From: Bombardia bombarda
Taxonomy: Eukaryota; Ascomycota; Sordariomycetes; Sordariales; Lasiosphaeriaceae
Direction: 5' to 3'
Assembly (NCBI GenBank): GCA_030512295.1
Contig: JAULSR010000003.1
Span: 2,170,001 to 2,234,000 of the forward strand
DNA length: 64,000 nucleotides
Both the position numbers and the translations under genes were made by a program. A model generated the notes under the pieces. It did no database searches. It saw nothing but the letters and a program-made list of their open reading frames with translations, and had not been told where the DNA came from. The stretch's first letter is position 1, and every line of letters begins with the position of its first letter. Below are positions 11,361 through 23,510 of this stretch, piece by piece.

Positions 11361-13452
11361 TCATCTTTGGGTCACCTTGCCCATCTTGGCGAGCTCTGTG
11401 GTGTCTTGCAGGGTGTTCTCCCGTTGCTTCAACTCATCGTCCCCCGACGCATCCGAAAAGACAGCTGAACTATGACTTCCGCCGTTACTTGCCTCGGATA
11501 CTGCTGGCAGGGATACCCGTCGGTCCTCCATGCCGTGATGCTGTGATCCCGAACAGGGCTCCCCCGTGCTGCCTTTGCCTGCAATAGTCTTCCCCAAGGT
11601 TTGATATTGCGGGTTCAACTTATTCTGTATAGGCTCTTCCGTGACAAATTCATCATCCAGCGCTGCAGGCAATTTCAACGGCTCGCATGAACTACTTTCC
11701 CTTAGATGTAACACACCGTGCGGCCTAGAAATGTTGTTACGAGCATTGGTCAGTAGCGGTGCAGTCAATGGCGACACTCGCTCTGTATCATCGAGACCAG
11801 CAAGTCGAGGTTCTGAATCATAAAGGGTGTCACTTAAAGTGGCCATAGAGACTTCCCCGTGGCCTATAGGCACCTCAGTTGCACCTGGGCTGGGCAGCCA
11901 ACGTCGAATGCTATCCACACCCAGTAGGCGGTCATTAGCATCTTGCAACGCTGGGAGCTCGGGATGGTGGAATGCGGAAAACGATCCGAACTGCTCGAAT
12001 ATGGCTGGATCCTCGGGTGTATCATCGTTGATGTAAGTCTCAGACAAACGGCTCTGTCTTGCCAGCCTTGTGCGACGAGTCTGACCAGAGAAGTCCTGGG
12101 TGGCAGTGGGTGATGTCTGCGTGCTTGCTCCAGAAATAGGGGTATTGAATGGCGCAAAAGGAGCAAACAGTCCACTTGGCACTTTCAAAGGGGTATTTAG
12201 TCCGCTCGTAGATGCACTCGATCTCCGACTCGAGTCTCTCCGGCTTTGCGCAGTAGGTGTGTTCGGAGGCGGCCCGGAAAACGAGCTGACACCGCTCATA
12301 CTCACCGATACAGGATTGTGATCTGAAACTCTCCTCTGGATAATATCATTGGCCCTGAATGTGAGCCGATCCAGCTCACCCGTTGCTATCATTACGCCAC
12401 CGAGGGCGATCAGGTCCGGACGATACCCTAAATGGTTGTCCACGGACATGAAGGCAGTCGAATCCGAGAAGACCTCGTGCGCATCACGGTTCTGGCGCCG
12501 ACGCTCTTTTGCGCCTGGGGTTGGAAACTGCAATGCACTTCCAGTTACGGACACAGATTTCGAGCGCCGAAACAGGGCGCGAACTTTTTGGACAACGTCA
12601 CGAACCGGACGTCCTCCATTGGAATAGAATTGCGCCGGTTTGTGTAGTGTCGCCATCGACCTCTGCATAGAGACAAATCAGTTAATGCTGGTTGAAGGTA
12701 CCGGGACGTCATCATACCCGACCCTCAATCGAAATATCACTGTCCTGGCTTGGTCTTCCAAATTCCGGACAAGATACCAGGTCAAGCGATTGCTCTCGGA
12801 GATCATCATCAGATGCCTCGCATTTTTCGAGTGGTGCTGAACAGCTCCTGTGTCCCGTAGAGCCGCGCTCCGTAGAACAGGCTGCTCCCCAAACTGACCC
12901 CTTACTGATGGAGAGTTCGGCGTTGTCATGGAATGGTCCCGTTTGCCAGCTCTTTGTGGGCTCGGGCCCTGGAGTTGGCATTGCTACGTGATCTGGTGTG
13001 GTGTGGCCATCAAGTCCCTGGATCAATGATTTTTCTATCCAATTTCTCAGTTGTCCTTCGCTGTTCGTTGTCTAAACGAAAGTGTTGTCATCTTCTTCGC
13101 GTTCAAGGAGACCTTTTGTCGAACGTGCAGATACGGAGTACCGTGCTGGAGAATAGACTTGGTTCAGAGAGTTGACAAGTTCGGGAGAGAGTGTCGAACA
13201 GGATCGTAGAAGTTGTATCGCGGCGAGATTTGCCAGATCATAGACCGTTGTACTGTGACGAACGGCCGCCCAGTCCAGGTCTTCAGACAGGAACCGTCGC
13301 CCATAAGATGGAGGAGCTTGAAGAGGGCAGTGCCATTCAGTTATCGGTTTGTCTTGCGCAAAGCTACCGTAGCGAGGGACGCCGGTCTTGCCATCAGAGA
13401 CCGAGTGTCTCGCTTTCCCGTAAAACGGAGTCTGATTTACCGTAACGTCCAT
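11361..13452 (-). CDS. Hypothetical Ser/Pro-rich protein (three exons)
   Basis: I do not recognise the family. Exons on the minus strand are 13452-13135, 13071-12718 and 12662-11361, giving 657 residues. The 55-nt intron (12663-12717) has a good GTATGA donor and a CAG acceptor. The first intron (13072-13134, GTATCT...TTTAG) is 63 nt, a multiple of three, and contains one in-frame TAG as its last bases, so retention would truncate the protein at 126 residues. The N-terminal third includes LDWAAVRHSTTVYDLANLAA and RNWIEKSLIQGL. The centre has VDNHLGYRPDLIALGG and a Ser/Arg/Thr-rich stretch likely to be phosphorylated; the C-terminus is acidic. No signal peptide or membrane span is seen. It converges with SYS1. 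Confidence 0.7.
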
Positions 13453-14122
13453 GATCTTGAAAGAGACTCGTCGACGGATACTAGAAAGGTACTAGGAAAT
13501 AATATTTAAAGATGCATTAAAGGTTGTGTCGGCTAGCAGGCATCGGATCTGGTCAGGTTCGCCCTTGTTAGCGGACTCGCGTCCGCAAGACCGAAAGGAC
13601 TCGAAGTTGCAGGTCGAACCGGACACAGACAAATGCAGGAGAGTTGAACTGGGGGGAGAGTTAATTTGGCGCTCTCCAGTGATTTCCGTCGTTCTTTCCT
13701 CCACAGCGACGTAGTGACCAAATGCCTCCGGCAACATGACCCTTTGCTCCTTCCTCGCTCATTCACAATGCACGCATCTTGGCACCTACCCAAGATACCC
13801 AGAAAAAATTGGGATGCGCACAAACACCAGGTGAATCTTGAAATAATCGTACAGACTTACAAAAAATTATACTCGCGATAACTCGACATTTCAGACGCAC
13901 TTTCAAGTTTTCGAGCCCTTTACCCCTATCTGACAAAACCCTAACCCTTGGTAGGTCGCGGGCTACCTCGGCTCAGCGCTGTAAACGGCAAAGAAGTGCC
14001 GCCAGCGCGGATCGGCGCGGGTATGGCGGTCCCCTCTGCGGAGGAGGCGCCCGTCAACATGGCAAGTATAATTCACAACCTCGCTCACCACCGACATATT
14101 CACAGCAAAAATACCGCTAATC
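13453..14122. promoter_or_regulatory. Divergent promoter with telobox, upstream of glutaryl-CoA dehydrogenase
   Basis: No gene supported. AAACCCTAA (13936-13944), extended to AAACCCTAACCCTT (13936-13949), is an exact interstitial telomere-repeat box about 180 bp before the downstream ATG. Telobox motifs bind Myb-type telomere-repeat factors in other eukaryotes. The motif is seen; function here is inference. Confidence 0.5.
13936..13949. promoter_or_regulatory. Telobox upstream of glutaryl-CoA dehydrogenase
   Basis: AAACCCTAACCCTT, an exact telobox (AAACCCTAA) plus a partial second repeat, about 175-187 bp before the ATG. A comparable run precedes PRI1 (49815-49829). Confidence 0.6.
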
Positions 14123-15525
14123 ATGTCGAGACTTCTGCTTAAAAGGGTACCCAGACTGGCTGTCCTCCGGACTCTGCCAGCACACAATGCCCGGGGCTTT
14201 GCGTCATCTCCCATCTCGCGGTTCGCATGGGAGGACCCGCTTGCGTCCAAGGACCTGTTGACCGAAGAGGAGCTTTCCATTTCGGAGACGGCCGAGAGAT
14301 ACTGCCAGGAGCAGTTGTTACCGCGGGTGCTAGGTACAATCAATTCCAGAGTTCTAATGGGCCCGCGGCTCCAAACTGCGAGATTGGACTAACACGATCC
14401 CAGAGGCCTACCGCGACGAGCACTATGATCCCCGCATTCTTCAGGAAATGGGCGACATGGGCCTCTTGGGCGCCACCATCAACGGCTATGGCTGCGCCGG
14501 TGTTTCTTCTGTCGCCGGCGGTCTGATCACGCGCGCTGTTGAGCGTGTCGACAGCGGCTACCGCAGCGCCATGTCGGTGCAGTCGTCGCTGGTCATGGGC
14601 GGCATCGACGACTTCGGATCGGCCGAGCTGAAGGAGCGCTATCTCCCCGAGATGGCCAAAGGAACCCTGATCGGCGCATTCGGACTGACGGAGCCAAATC
14701 ACGGCAGCGACCCGGGGTCAATGGAGACGGTCGCACGCCCGCATCCACAAAAGGCCGGCTACTACCTGCTCAGCGGCTCAAAGACGTGGATCACAAACTC
14801 GCCGATTGCCGACGTGCTGCTGGTATGGGCAAAGCTGCAGGAGACGGGCAAGATACGCGGCTTCTTGGTGGACCGGAAGCAGTGTCCTGCAGGTACGCTT
14901 GAGACGCCCGCCATCAAGAACAAGAACGGACTCAGGGCCTCGATCACGGGCATGATTCACCTCGCCGACTGCCCCATCCCCAAGGAGAACATGTTTCCCG
15001 AGGTTGAGGGCCTCAAGGGTCCCTTCACTTGTCTGAATAGCGCGAGGTACGGCATTGCCTTTGGCACCATGGGTGCCCTCGAGGACTGCATCAACAGGGC
15101 AAGAACATACGCGCTCGAACGGAAGCAGTTCAAGAGCAACCCCATCGCAAAGTACCAGCTGGTCCAGAAGAAGCTGGCAGATGCAGTCACGGACGCAGCC
15201 TATGGTACTCTTGCAGCTATCCAGGTTGGCCGGCTCAAGGACGCGGGCAAGGCAACGCCCGAGATGATCAGCATGATCAAGCGCCAGAACTGTGACAGAG
15301 CCCTCCACAACTCGAGGGTGCTGCAGGAGATCTTTGGTGGGAATGCTGTGAGTGATGAGTACGGCATCGGACGCCATGTTGCGAATCTCTACGTCACACA
15401 GACCTACGAGGGTCAGAGCGATATTCACAGTAAGTTTGAGTCGTCTTGTCGAGCGCGTGCGCATCTAACTCTTGATAGGTCTTATACTTGGAAGGGCCAT
15501 TACTGGTCTCCAGGCGTTTGTATAG
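14123..15525 (+). CDS. Glutaryl-CoA dehydrogenase-like, mitochondrial (three exons)
   Basis: FAD-dependent oxidative decarboxylation of glutaryl-CoA to crotonyl-CoA in lysine/tryptophan breakdown. Exons are 14123-14333, 14404-15429 and 15479-15525, giving 427 residues. The N-terminus (MSRLLLKRVPRLAVLRTL) is an Arg/Leu-rich mitochondrial presequence. The acyl-CoA dehydrogenase body has GYRSAMSVQSSLVMGGI, AFGLTEPNHGSDPGSM, GSKTWITNSPIADV, RGFLVDRK, and the catalytic-base segment TYEGQSDIH. The third exon supplies the conserved end SLILGRAITGLQAFV; without that splice the C-terminus is nonsense. Family length is about 430. A telobox lies about 180 bp upstream. Confidence 0.92.
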
Positions 15526-16510
15526 CCGTACCTATGCAATCTTTGGGTCTTGAAAAGACCAGTAGACAAGTTTACAAGACGTGCAGCTTCCAATATATCG
15601 AGGACTCGAGATCGCAGTCGTAAGCTGTGTCCCGGCGCCTACTCTACAAGTACCTCATGGCCGTGGGTTGAATCATACACAGTGTCTAGATAGCCACCTG
15701 CCTGTCTTGGTCATACATTTGTAGATTGTGCACTGTTAGCAATGCTTACAAAGGATTTGGGACAAAGTGCTGTTATGTGGAAGAGTGCTCAGGCGATTCG
15801 CCGTCGTCTTGAATCAAGGGATAGGGATGGATTGCCCCCACTTGCCTCCCAAGCCAGTGGGGAGGTGGCCGAGTGGCTGTGGATGCCTGTGCTGCGCTTC
15901 TGACAAAGCCCTATTGGCCACCCGCGCAGCAAGCAATTGCGCTATCGCATCGCCGGGGCAAACCGCGTGTCAGTTTGCTAAAAGTACCCAACTGATTAAG
16001 TAATCTGGTGGCGCAGGCCGGGGGCGAGGTCCAGGTGATTTGCTGGGGGTTCCATTAGGCGCCAAAACCCGACCCCCAGGCGGCAGCCGTCGCCTGAAAA
16101 ATCCTGTTCGTTCGCAGCTTTGCCAAGTTCAGCCTTTGCTTCCTCAGGCTCGATGAGCGGCGCCTGAACCCACCTTTGTTAGCCCGCTCCATTTCCCACC
16201 CGCCATTCCTCTTGCAACCCTCGACAACTTCAGCTCATCACCACCCCTCGATCTTGACGACCACTGCCGATATCCCGGTTTAATCCTCGCCCGCCTCAGG
16301 TAAGACTTCAAATGCGCTGCACTATTTCGCACTCGTCAATATTTCCCACTGCTCAACCAGCTGCCATCGCCGGACTGGTCCATCGACTTCTCTGCCCTTC
16401 CATTGCTCGCGCTGACCCGCATCCCCCTACAGCTTTTTAACCCAGCCGTTCTCCTCCAGCGACCGCAAATATCTCTCCAGAGACACCACACATAAACCCA
16501 ACCAGACAAA
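15526..16510. other. Intergenic region and UBC4 promoter/leader
   Basis: No gene supported. The last 250 bp before the E2 ATG are pyrimidine-rich with CTTTTT and TCTC tracts, as in fungal housekeeping promoters. The remainder shows no structure I can name. Confidence 0.5.
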
Positions 16511-17505
16511 ATGGCGTTGAAGCGAATTAACAAGGAGCTCACTGATCTCGGCCGGTACGTTTGCTCGCTGATAACCCCCCGCCGTTTGTTTTGCCATTTC
16601 TGCGGTGCCGCCGCAGCCAGCCCAGCCTGGGGAGTAGTCTTCCGTCATTCGGGCACCCTATCCATGGTGGGGCCACGATGAGCGGGGTTACCGACCAGCG
16701 TGCATCGCAGAGATGCCAAAGCGAGTTGATATCATGAGCGTCGAGTTCATCGTGCTAACGTTGTGTTTCCTAGTGACCCGCCCTCATCATGCTCCGCTGG
16801 ACCCGTGGGTGAAGATCTGGTATGGGCAAACCCACCCCGCTTTCCGATAAGCAACGAGCCTGGGCTGCGATCTTGCATCCGCGCTGCGCTCCAGTCCGCC
16901 AGCCAGCGCGCTCTGGGATCAACCGCCTTTTACATTTACTAACATGAATGTCTGTCTAGTTTCACTGGCAAGCGACGATCATGGGACCGGTAAGTTGCTG
17001 CATACTGTCTTTCAGCCCCACGGCCCTCCCTGGCCCCTGCTCGCGATCTCGGCATTTGGCTTCAACCGCCCCCAGATCACGTTGCATCAGTGCGAGACAG
17101 ATGTACTGACTGTCGTCCACAGAGTGACTCGCCGTACTCGGGCGGTGTCTTCTTCCTCGCCATCCACTTCCCTACCGACTACCCGTTCAAGCCGCCAAAG
17201 GTCAACTTCACCACCAGAATCTATCACCCCAACATCAACTCCAACGGCAGCATCTGCTTAGATATTCTGCGAGACCAGTGGAGCCCGGCGTTGACAATCT
17301 CTAAAGGTATGTGGCCCGCCGCCGCCGACGGCCTTATCTGTGCCCAGACCGCTGACATGTGACAGTCCTCCTCTCCATCTGCTCGATGCTGACGGACCCC
17401 AACCCCGACGATCCCCTTGTGCCCGAGATCGCGCATGTATACAAGACGGACCGCGCTAGATACGAGGCGACGGCACGCGAGTGGACTCGGAAATACGCAA
17501 TCTAA
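16511..17505 (+). CDS. UBC4: Ubiquitin-conjugating enzyme E2, UBC4/UBC5 (UbcH5) type, five exons
   Basis: It carries activated ubiquitin to RING and HECT ligases for bulk turnover and stress responses. Exons: 16511-16554, 16774-16819, 16960-16989, 17123-17306, 17366-17505; product 147 residues, exactly the UBC4/5 length. Exon 3 is only 30 nt (FHWQATIMGP). The active-site Cys is C85 in NGSICLDILRDQWSPALT and the HPN motif is H75-P76-N77; the protein ends REWTRKYAI. The first intron (219 nt) follows 44 coding bases, a 5'-biased intron pattern common in highly expressed fungal genes. Introns two and three (140 and 133 nt) are also longer than most in the window. Confidence 0.96.
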
Positions 17506-20500
17506 CGACATGACATGGCAGTTTATTTTACGGGCCGCTGCACCTTGCCCCCCAGTGTCCACCACGACCATAGTTCTGCGATTTTCGAGATTGCCTCTTT
17601 TCTTGTTGATGGCATGGTGGAGATGAGAGGCGTACGGTGGTTCGCGTGAAGGGAGAGAGATGGATGGAGGGGTGGAAAGCAGCGCAGCTTTCTCGCCGGG
17701 TGACTTGCGTTAAGGGGTACCAGACGCAACATGAGTATCAGCAACACTACATTACCACTTTTCCCAACTACTTCGGGATTTTGAGCTTCGGCAATTGCAT
17801 TCGTCTTTGATAATCCGTTCCATTTTGACACCAGCGGTCCCAGTTTACGAAATTGCGAGAATATCTATCAGGCTCCTGTGCCGTGCTACTGAGTGTGACT
17901 GCATCACGTGTCTAGTAGGTGTAGTCATTTGTCGAGATCGTGTGATGGCGGGTTTAAGGGGTGCTCAATGGTATGCATTGTGGCTTGATGCCCTAATGTG
18001 CTTGCCACGCCAGGAACTTGACCTGCCATGGTGGTATGAATAGACTACAAACTTTGTCTGTCTAGGAGTGACTCCGGATACTTTGTTCACCGTGCCACAG
18101 CTCATTATGCTCGTGACAAAGATAGCACACACGGCGTTGCTGTATTTTAGGTGATCTCCATCCTTTGAGCCAGCCAGCCAGCTTGGTAGATGGTGGGAGG
18201 AACACGTTGTGATACCTCCGGGGCAAAATTAACTTGGCCATTTCGTGGGGAGACATGGATATATGCAGCATTCCCTTGGGCGGCCCGCCCGTAACGATAT
18301 GTGGGCGGGGCTGCTGTCGCACGGGAGGCTTATTCTGACCTTGAATCGAGCAAGCCCCCAGAATTGTTAGAGGAGGAGCAAGTCAAGATGGGTGATTTGC
18401 ACCTAGAATTACGGAGATCACTAACAGCGGGCACAGGAAAGCGTGCCGGAACGGGCGGGAAGCTTGTTCTGTCTTAGATTACGTTACCAGATCATCATCG
18501 TGTGTGACGGGGTTGCAATGCTTTCTGTAAGTTCTGTCTTGACCCGTTTGCTGACTGGGTAGGTAGGTAAGCTAGACATGCTCGTAGTGACACGGAAACA
18601 CATATACAAAAGTCATTCGCCACAGTGCTGTCGGGATCAGAAGCGCTCGCAGGATGTGATCCGGACTATCCTGAGTGCAGCCTCACCGGCCCGCCACAGT
18701 ACCCAATGGGCGCTGCGCCCTAGGCGACGGTTTGGGCCAGGCGGGGTGGGCCTCTGATGGTGGTTGTGGTGGGTTGCGCGACGTGTGTCGAATGGCAAAG
18801 CTCCAAGTTTATTGTGTTTCCTCTCCATCTCGAAAATAGATGATGTGATGGATGCCGTGATAGTGGTGAGTCTTGGCTTTCTCGGGAGTCGGGACTCCTG
18901 GCCTAGGATCCTCTCTCTAACCGCCTTGAGGTCGTTTATGTCACACGTTTTTTTATAGAGTGGAATTATCGGACGATGTGCTTGAACGTGCTGTTTCTCT
19001 ATGGGTGTAAGCTGTTATCATGAAAGAAGACGCAACAGGGTTGCGCAATTCGATCCGATGTTGGAAACCGACAACCAGTATGGGGCGTGGGGGATCAATG
19101 CGATATCGAGTCTGGACAAATCATTGGCCCCGACTTGGAAGGCCACCCACCGCTTCTGTCTGCTTATCGTTTTTAATGGAGATGAAGGGGTCTTCTGGGG
19201 AGCGAATGTATGTATTGGTTGCGGTGTATGTAATCATCTCGAGGTTATTCTTAGGCGTGTGGTGTGACTGGCCGTGACCCGCACTCGACCGAGGGAGATC
19301 GGCCCAAGGGTACGGATCCGTGGCTGGACATGATAGTCAAACCCGTACAGGATAGGGACAAGTGCATATTGCTACCATGTCCTTTGTCGCAACTGCAAGA
19401 GCCCCCATGTTCGTATGCACACATTCACGGACGGGTTGCTGTAGGCTAGACTTGCCGTGATAGCAAATTCGAGGGGTTCCCTGTTGTTGTCTAGTCTCAT
19501 CGTCACAATCTCATCATCTCACTGTCATGCCAGACTCGCCGCACTTAGGCAACTGGGTATCTGGCCATTCCGCTGGGTCACAGGCGACGACCGCCATTAC
19601 AAGGAGGGAGAGACGACATTCGACAAAATCGGTGTCGTGTTACAGCTACGAACCCGAGCTAAGGGTCTATCGAGCCGCGATGATGTGCTTTATTCTCCGA
19701 GACGGTCGGTCCCGACTTTGACGCACTCAATCATTCGCCCTTCAGGTGTAAGCTGCAAGGCTGACGAGGCCTTTGATCTGGAATTAAGGTTAGCCTTGCC
19801 ACAGGTTGTGACCAAAAAAAGGCCATCTGGTTTTGTTGGCCACTGCAAATGGTTACCTAAGAGATGATGGAAGTGCTGCGATTCCGTAGCGAGGAGGCAA
19901 AGTTGCGACAAGTCTTGGCGTTCGCTTGTGTGTCGGAATCCCAGTCGAAACAGCAACTGCAACGCGGGCTGGATCTGACGGCCATTCGTCAGCCAATGGT
20001 TGGGCCCCAACAGGAAAGTAGAGTGGGCCCATCTTTGGCGCCGCGATCGAACATTGTCTTGGCACCCCCCTGAGCCTGTCGAACACCGCAGTTTCACACC
20101 CCACATTGGACAGAAAAGTCGACACCCACGACACGCGCACCCAATTGCCCACCAGTGTGTGCGCATCTGGATCTGGATGCAAAAACCTGAAGCAGCGCCG
20201 CAGACAGGAGGAGTTTGCTCTGCTGGAAAGTGGTGCCATTACCCACTTGCCACGCGGCACCAGGCCGGACAATCTTCCACACTGGGCGGGGCCTATGGAA
20301 TTGCAGCCAGGCAAGCCAGGCCTGGCTGCATCATCCCAAGTCGCATCGTCACACCGCCGCAGGATGGAAGCGAGAACTACTGCCGTTTATCCGTCTGTAA
20401 GTTGCGAAAGAAAAAGAAAACATCAGGAATCAATACGATGACAATGCAGCTGAATGGACAGGAATTGCTGCCTGCTGCCTGTAGGATGCTGTGGCTACCC

Positions 20501-21669
20501 GACAAGAGTGCTAGGAGCTGCCCTGCGGTTATCATCGAGATGGAAGCTCACGATGGTTTCCCCGCATCCATGACTGAGAAGTGGGCAAATGGACCCCTGT
20601 CGCCGTTTGCCGTTCGCGTACCTTGCAGTGGCGGCGACTAACCGCAGAGCCCCCCGTACTGTTGCGCCTCCCTGGTGAGCATCTGGAACCGTCACGGGGA
20701 TTTGATTGTTTCGACGCAACGCGATAGACCCGCGGCCGTTCCAGCCTCAGTCGATTTTTCTGTGCGCTTGCAACCCATCTCCATCCTTCGTCCCTTGCTT
20801 GTGCTTTGGTTGGTACATTTGTGTGTTTTCTGTCTTTCTCTACCTTACCCTTGCTTGCCCGAATGCCCACACCACCACCACTCCCAATCCCTCTGTCCAT
20901 CCGCGCTAAACCCTGCCGGGGGTCTTGAATCTGCTTCCACCGCACCACCATCATTCTGTCCTTGACTGTCGATAATTCGTGTGCCGAGTCAATCACTGTA
21001 AGTCGTTGTTTCGAGTTCGTAGCTTGTTTCTGCACAATCCTTTCATCTTCCCTTTTTATCTTCCTTCCTCCCGTCAGCTCGTTGTTCCTACAGAGGTCGG
21101 AATCCTTCTCTTCTGATAGGTGATCTCGAACAGCAGCCGCTAGGTGCAGGCATTTGTGTGCAGGTATGATCGACGGAAATCACCTTATGTTTCTCGTTGC
21201 GGCGCCTGGTCTCTTGGCGTCTCTCATAACCAAGCCCCGTTCCCACGCCCGCCGCTCTGTCCCTTCCCTCCCTTCCCCCTCTCCCTCGGTGCAGTGTGCT
21301 ATTATTTCGAGCTGCGGGATTGCTGACCGTCCGCCTCATCGCCGTGGCATCTGCATGCAGACTCTACATCCATTCCTTTACTATTATAATACGCCACACG
21401 TGGTGTATACTCTACGATTCTCGACTGTCATTTAGAAGCTTCTTTTCTTCGGTTCAGCAGGCTCTGAATACATTTCACCAAATAAAACAATTGATAAACG
21501 ACGGCTCATCGACATAGAATCGCGACTCTAGTAAGAGGAGGACAGTACCAAAAGAGTGCGCTAGAGATAGGAAATCGAAAATAGGGGCTGTGGGACCCGA
21601 TTCACCGACGGGCTTTGGAGGCCCTGCGGACGAGTGCGCCAGGAAACGACAACCGAGCCGATTTCCACC
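17506..21669. other. 4.2-kb region without a convincing gene, leading into NoxA
   Basis: I read both strands and find only short, low-coherence open frames. There is no recognisable transposon, tRNA or rRNA. GGTAGGTAGGTA occurs at 18558-18569. From about 20,750 the plus strand is C/T-rich and repeatedly interrupted by short ATG frames, consistent with an extended NoxA promoter and leader, possibly with a spliced 5' UTR. A lineage-specific non-coding RNA cannot be excluded. Confidence 0.5.
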
Positions 21670-23510
21670 ATGGCGAGCTACTACAACCCCAACAGAAACA
21701 GCACGGGGTCGTTGAAGCAGACAGAACGGTCAAGATGGACGCCACTCACGCGGATGCTGCTGTCGGGCGAGATGACCCAGGAGAGGCAAAAAGAGCTGAC
21801 GCCTCGGGAGAAGCTTGATCGGTGGATGGTAAACGAGGGTTATCGTCGAATGTAGGTCTCGACTTCTTTCCCTCCACTGATGAAAAGGGGGAGCTGACTG
21901 TAGCAGTTTTGTCTTCGTCTTCGTTGTTCTCCACGCGATTGTGTTCGCCTTTGGCTTCGTCAACTTTGCCGTCAAGGACAACTTACAGGGCGCCCGAGAT
22001 ACCTTTGGACCAACCTACATGATTGCCAGATCCGCGGCGTTGGTGCTGCATGTCGACATCGCGCTCGTTCTCTTCCCGGTCTGCCGCACGCTCATCTCGC
22101 TCGCCAGACAGACGCCGCTCAACGGCATCATCCAGTTCGACAAGAACATCACCTTCCACATCACGACGGCCTGGTCCATCTTCTTCTTCTCGTGGGTGCA
22201 CACGATTGCGCATTGGAACAATTTCGCCCAGATCGCGGCCAAGAACAACCTGGGTATCTACGGATGGCTGCTGGCCAACTTCGTGTCGGGACCAGGCTGG
22301 ACTGGCTACGTGATGCTGATCGCGCTGACGGGCATGGTGATCACATCGGTCGAGAAGACACGCCGGGCCAACTACGAGCGGTTCTGGTACACCCACCACA
22401 TGTTCATCGTCTTCTTCTTCTTCTGGTCCTTCCACGGCGCATTCTGCATGATCCAGCCCGACTTTGCGCCCTTTTGCATCTCGATCGGCACCCAGGCCGT
22501 CGGCGTCTTTTGGCAGTACTGGATGTACGGCGGCTTCGCCTATCTTGCCGAGCGCGTTGCCCGTGAGATCCGCGGCAGGCACAAGACGTACATCTCCAAG
22601 GTCATCCAGCATCCCAGCAACGTGTGCGAGATCCAGATCAAGAAGGAGAACACCAAGACCCGGGCCGGCCAGTACATCTTCTTCTGCTGCCCCGCCGTGT
22701 CCCTGTGGCAATACCACCCCTTTACCTTGACCAGCGCCCCCGAGGAGGACTACATTTCCATCCACATGCGTGTCGTCGGTGACTTCACCAAGCAGGTTGC
22801 CGAGACTCTCGGATGCCAATTCGACAAGAGGGGCGAGTCGTCCAAGGTTGTGGGTGTCAATGCGGAGAACGACGAGGTTGACCCGGCTCTTCGCCGTGTG
22901 CTCCCGCGGGTCTACATCGATGGCCCCTTTGGCTCGGCGTCTGAGGATGTGTTCAAGTACGAGATCTCGGTACTGTGTGGTGCGGGTATCGGTGTGACGC
23001 CTTTCGCTTCGATCCTAAAGTCCATCTGGTATCGGATGAACTACCCGCAGAAGAAGACGCGGCTGAGCAAGGTCTACTTCTTCTGGATCTGCAGAGACTT
23101 TGGCTCGTTCGAATGGTTCCGCTCCCTCCTTCTCGCCATCGAGGCCCAGGATGTCGACAACCGGATCGAGATCCATACCTACCTGACCGCTAAGATCAAG
23201 GTTGACGACGCGACAAACATCATGATCAACGACGCCAATGCCGACAAGGATACCATCACGGGTCTCAGGTCGCCGACCAACTTTGGCCGTCCCAACTGGG
23301 ACATGATCTTCCGCGGCATCAGGAAACTACACACGCCGTCCGAAGCCGGTGTGTTCTTTTGCGGCCCCAAGGGCTTGGGAAGCCAGCTGCACATCTTCTG
23401 CAACAAGTACAGCGAGCCTGGGTAAGTTCTTCTGACGTGCGCTTCATCGCGATAAGCACTGACATGGTTGGCACAGGTTCAATTTTGTCTGGGGCAAGGA
23501 GAACTTTTAG
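21670..23510 (+). CDS. noxA: NADPH oxidase NoxA/Nox1 (three exons)
   Basis: A membrane flavocytochrome that moves electrons from NADPH through FAD and two hemes to oxygen, giving superoxide for fungal development and hyphal signalling. Exons are 21670-21851, 21907-23421 and 23477-23510 (introns 55 nt each), giving 576 residues. Heme-ligand pairs are visible at H145/H159 (TFHITTAWS, WVHTIAHW) and H224/H237 (YTHHMF, FHGAF), with the usual 14- and 13-residue spacings. The FAD site is HPFTLTSAP, the NADPH site CGAGIGVTPFAS, and the C-terminus FNFVWGKENF is completed by the last exon. There is no EF-hand extension, so it is NoxA/B rather than NoxC; the sequence looks like NoxA. The ATG context CACCATGG is strong. 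The N-terminus before the first helix is about 60 residues. Confidence 0.95.

Noticed and set aside
19690..20641. Overlapping open frames on both strands upstream of NoxA
   Set aside because: No domain, no consistent codon bias, frames of similar length on both strands; treated as chance.
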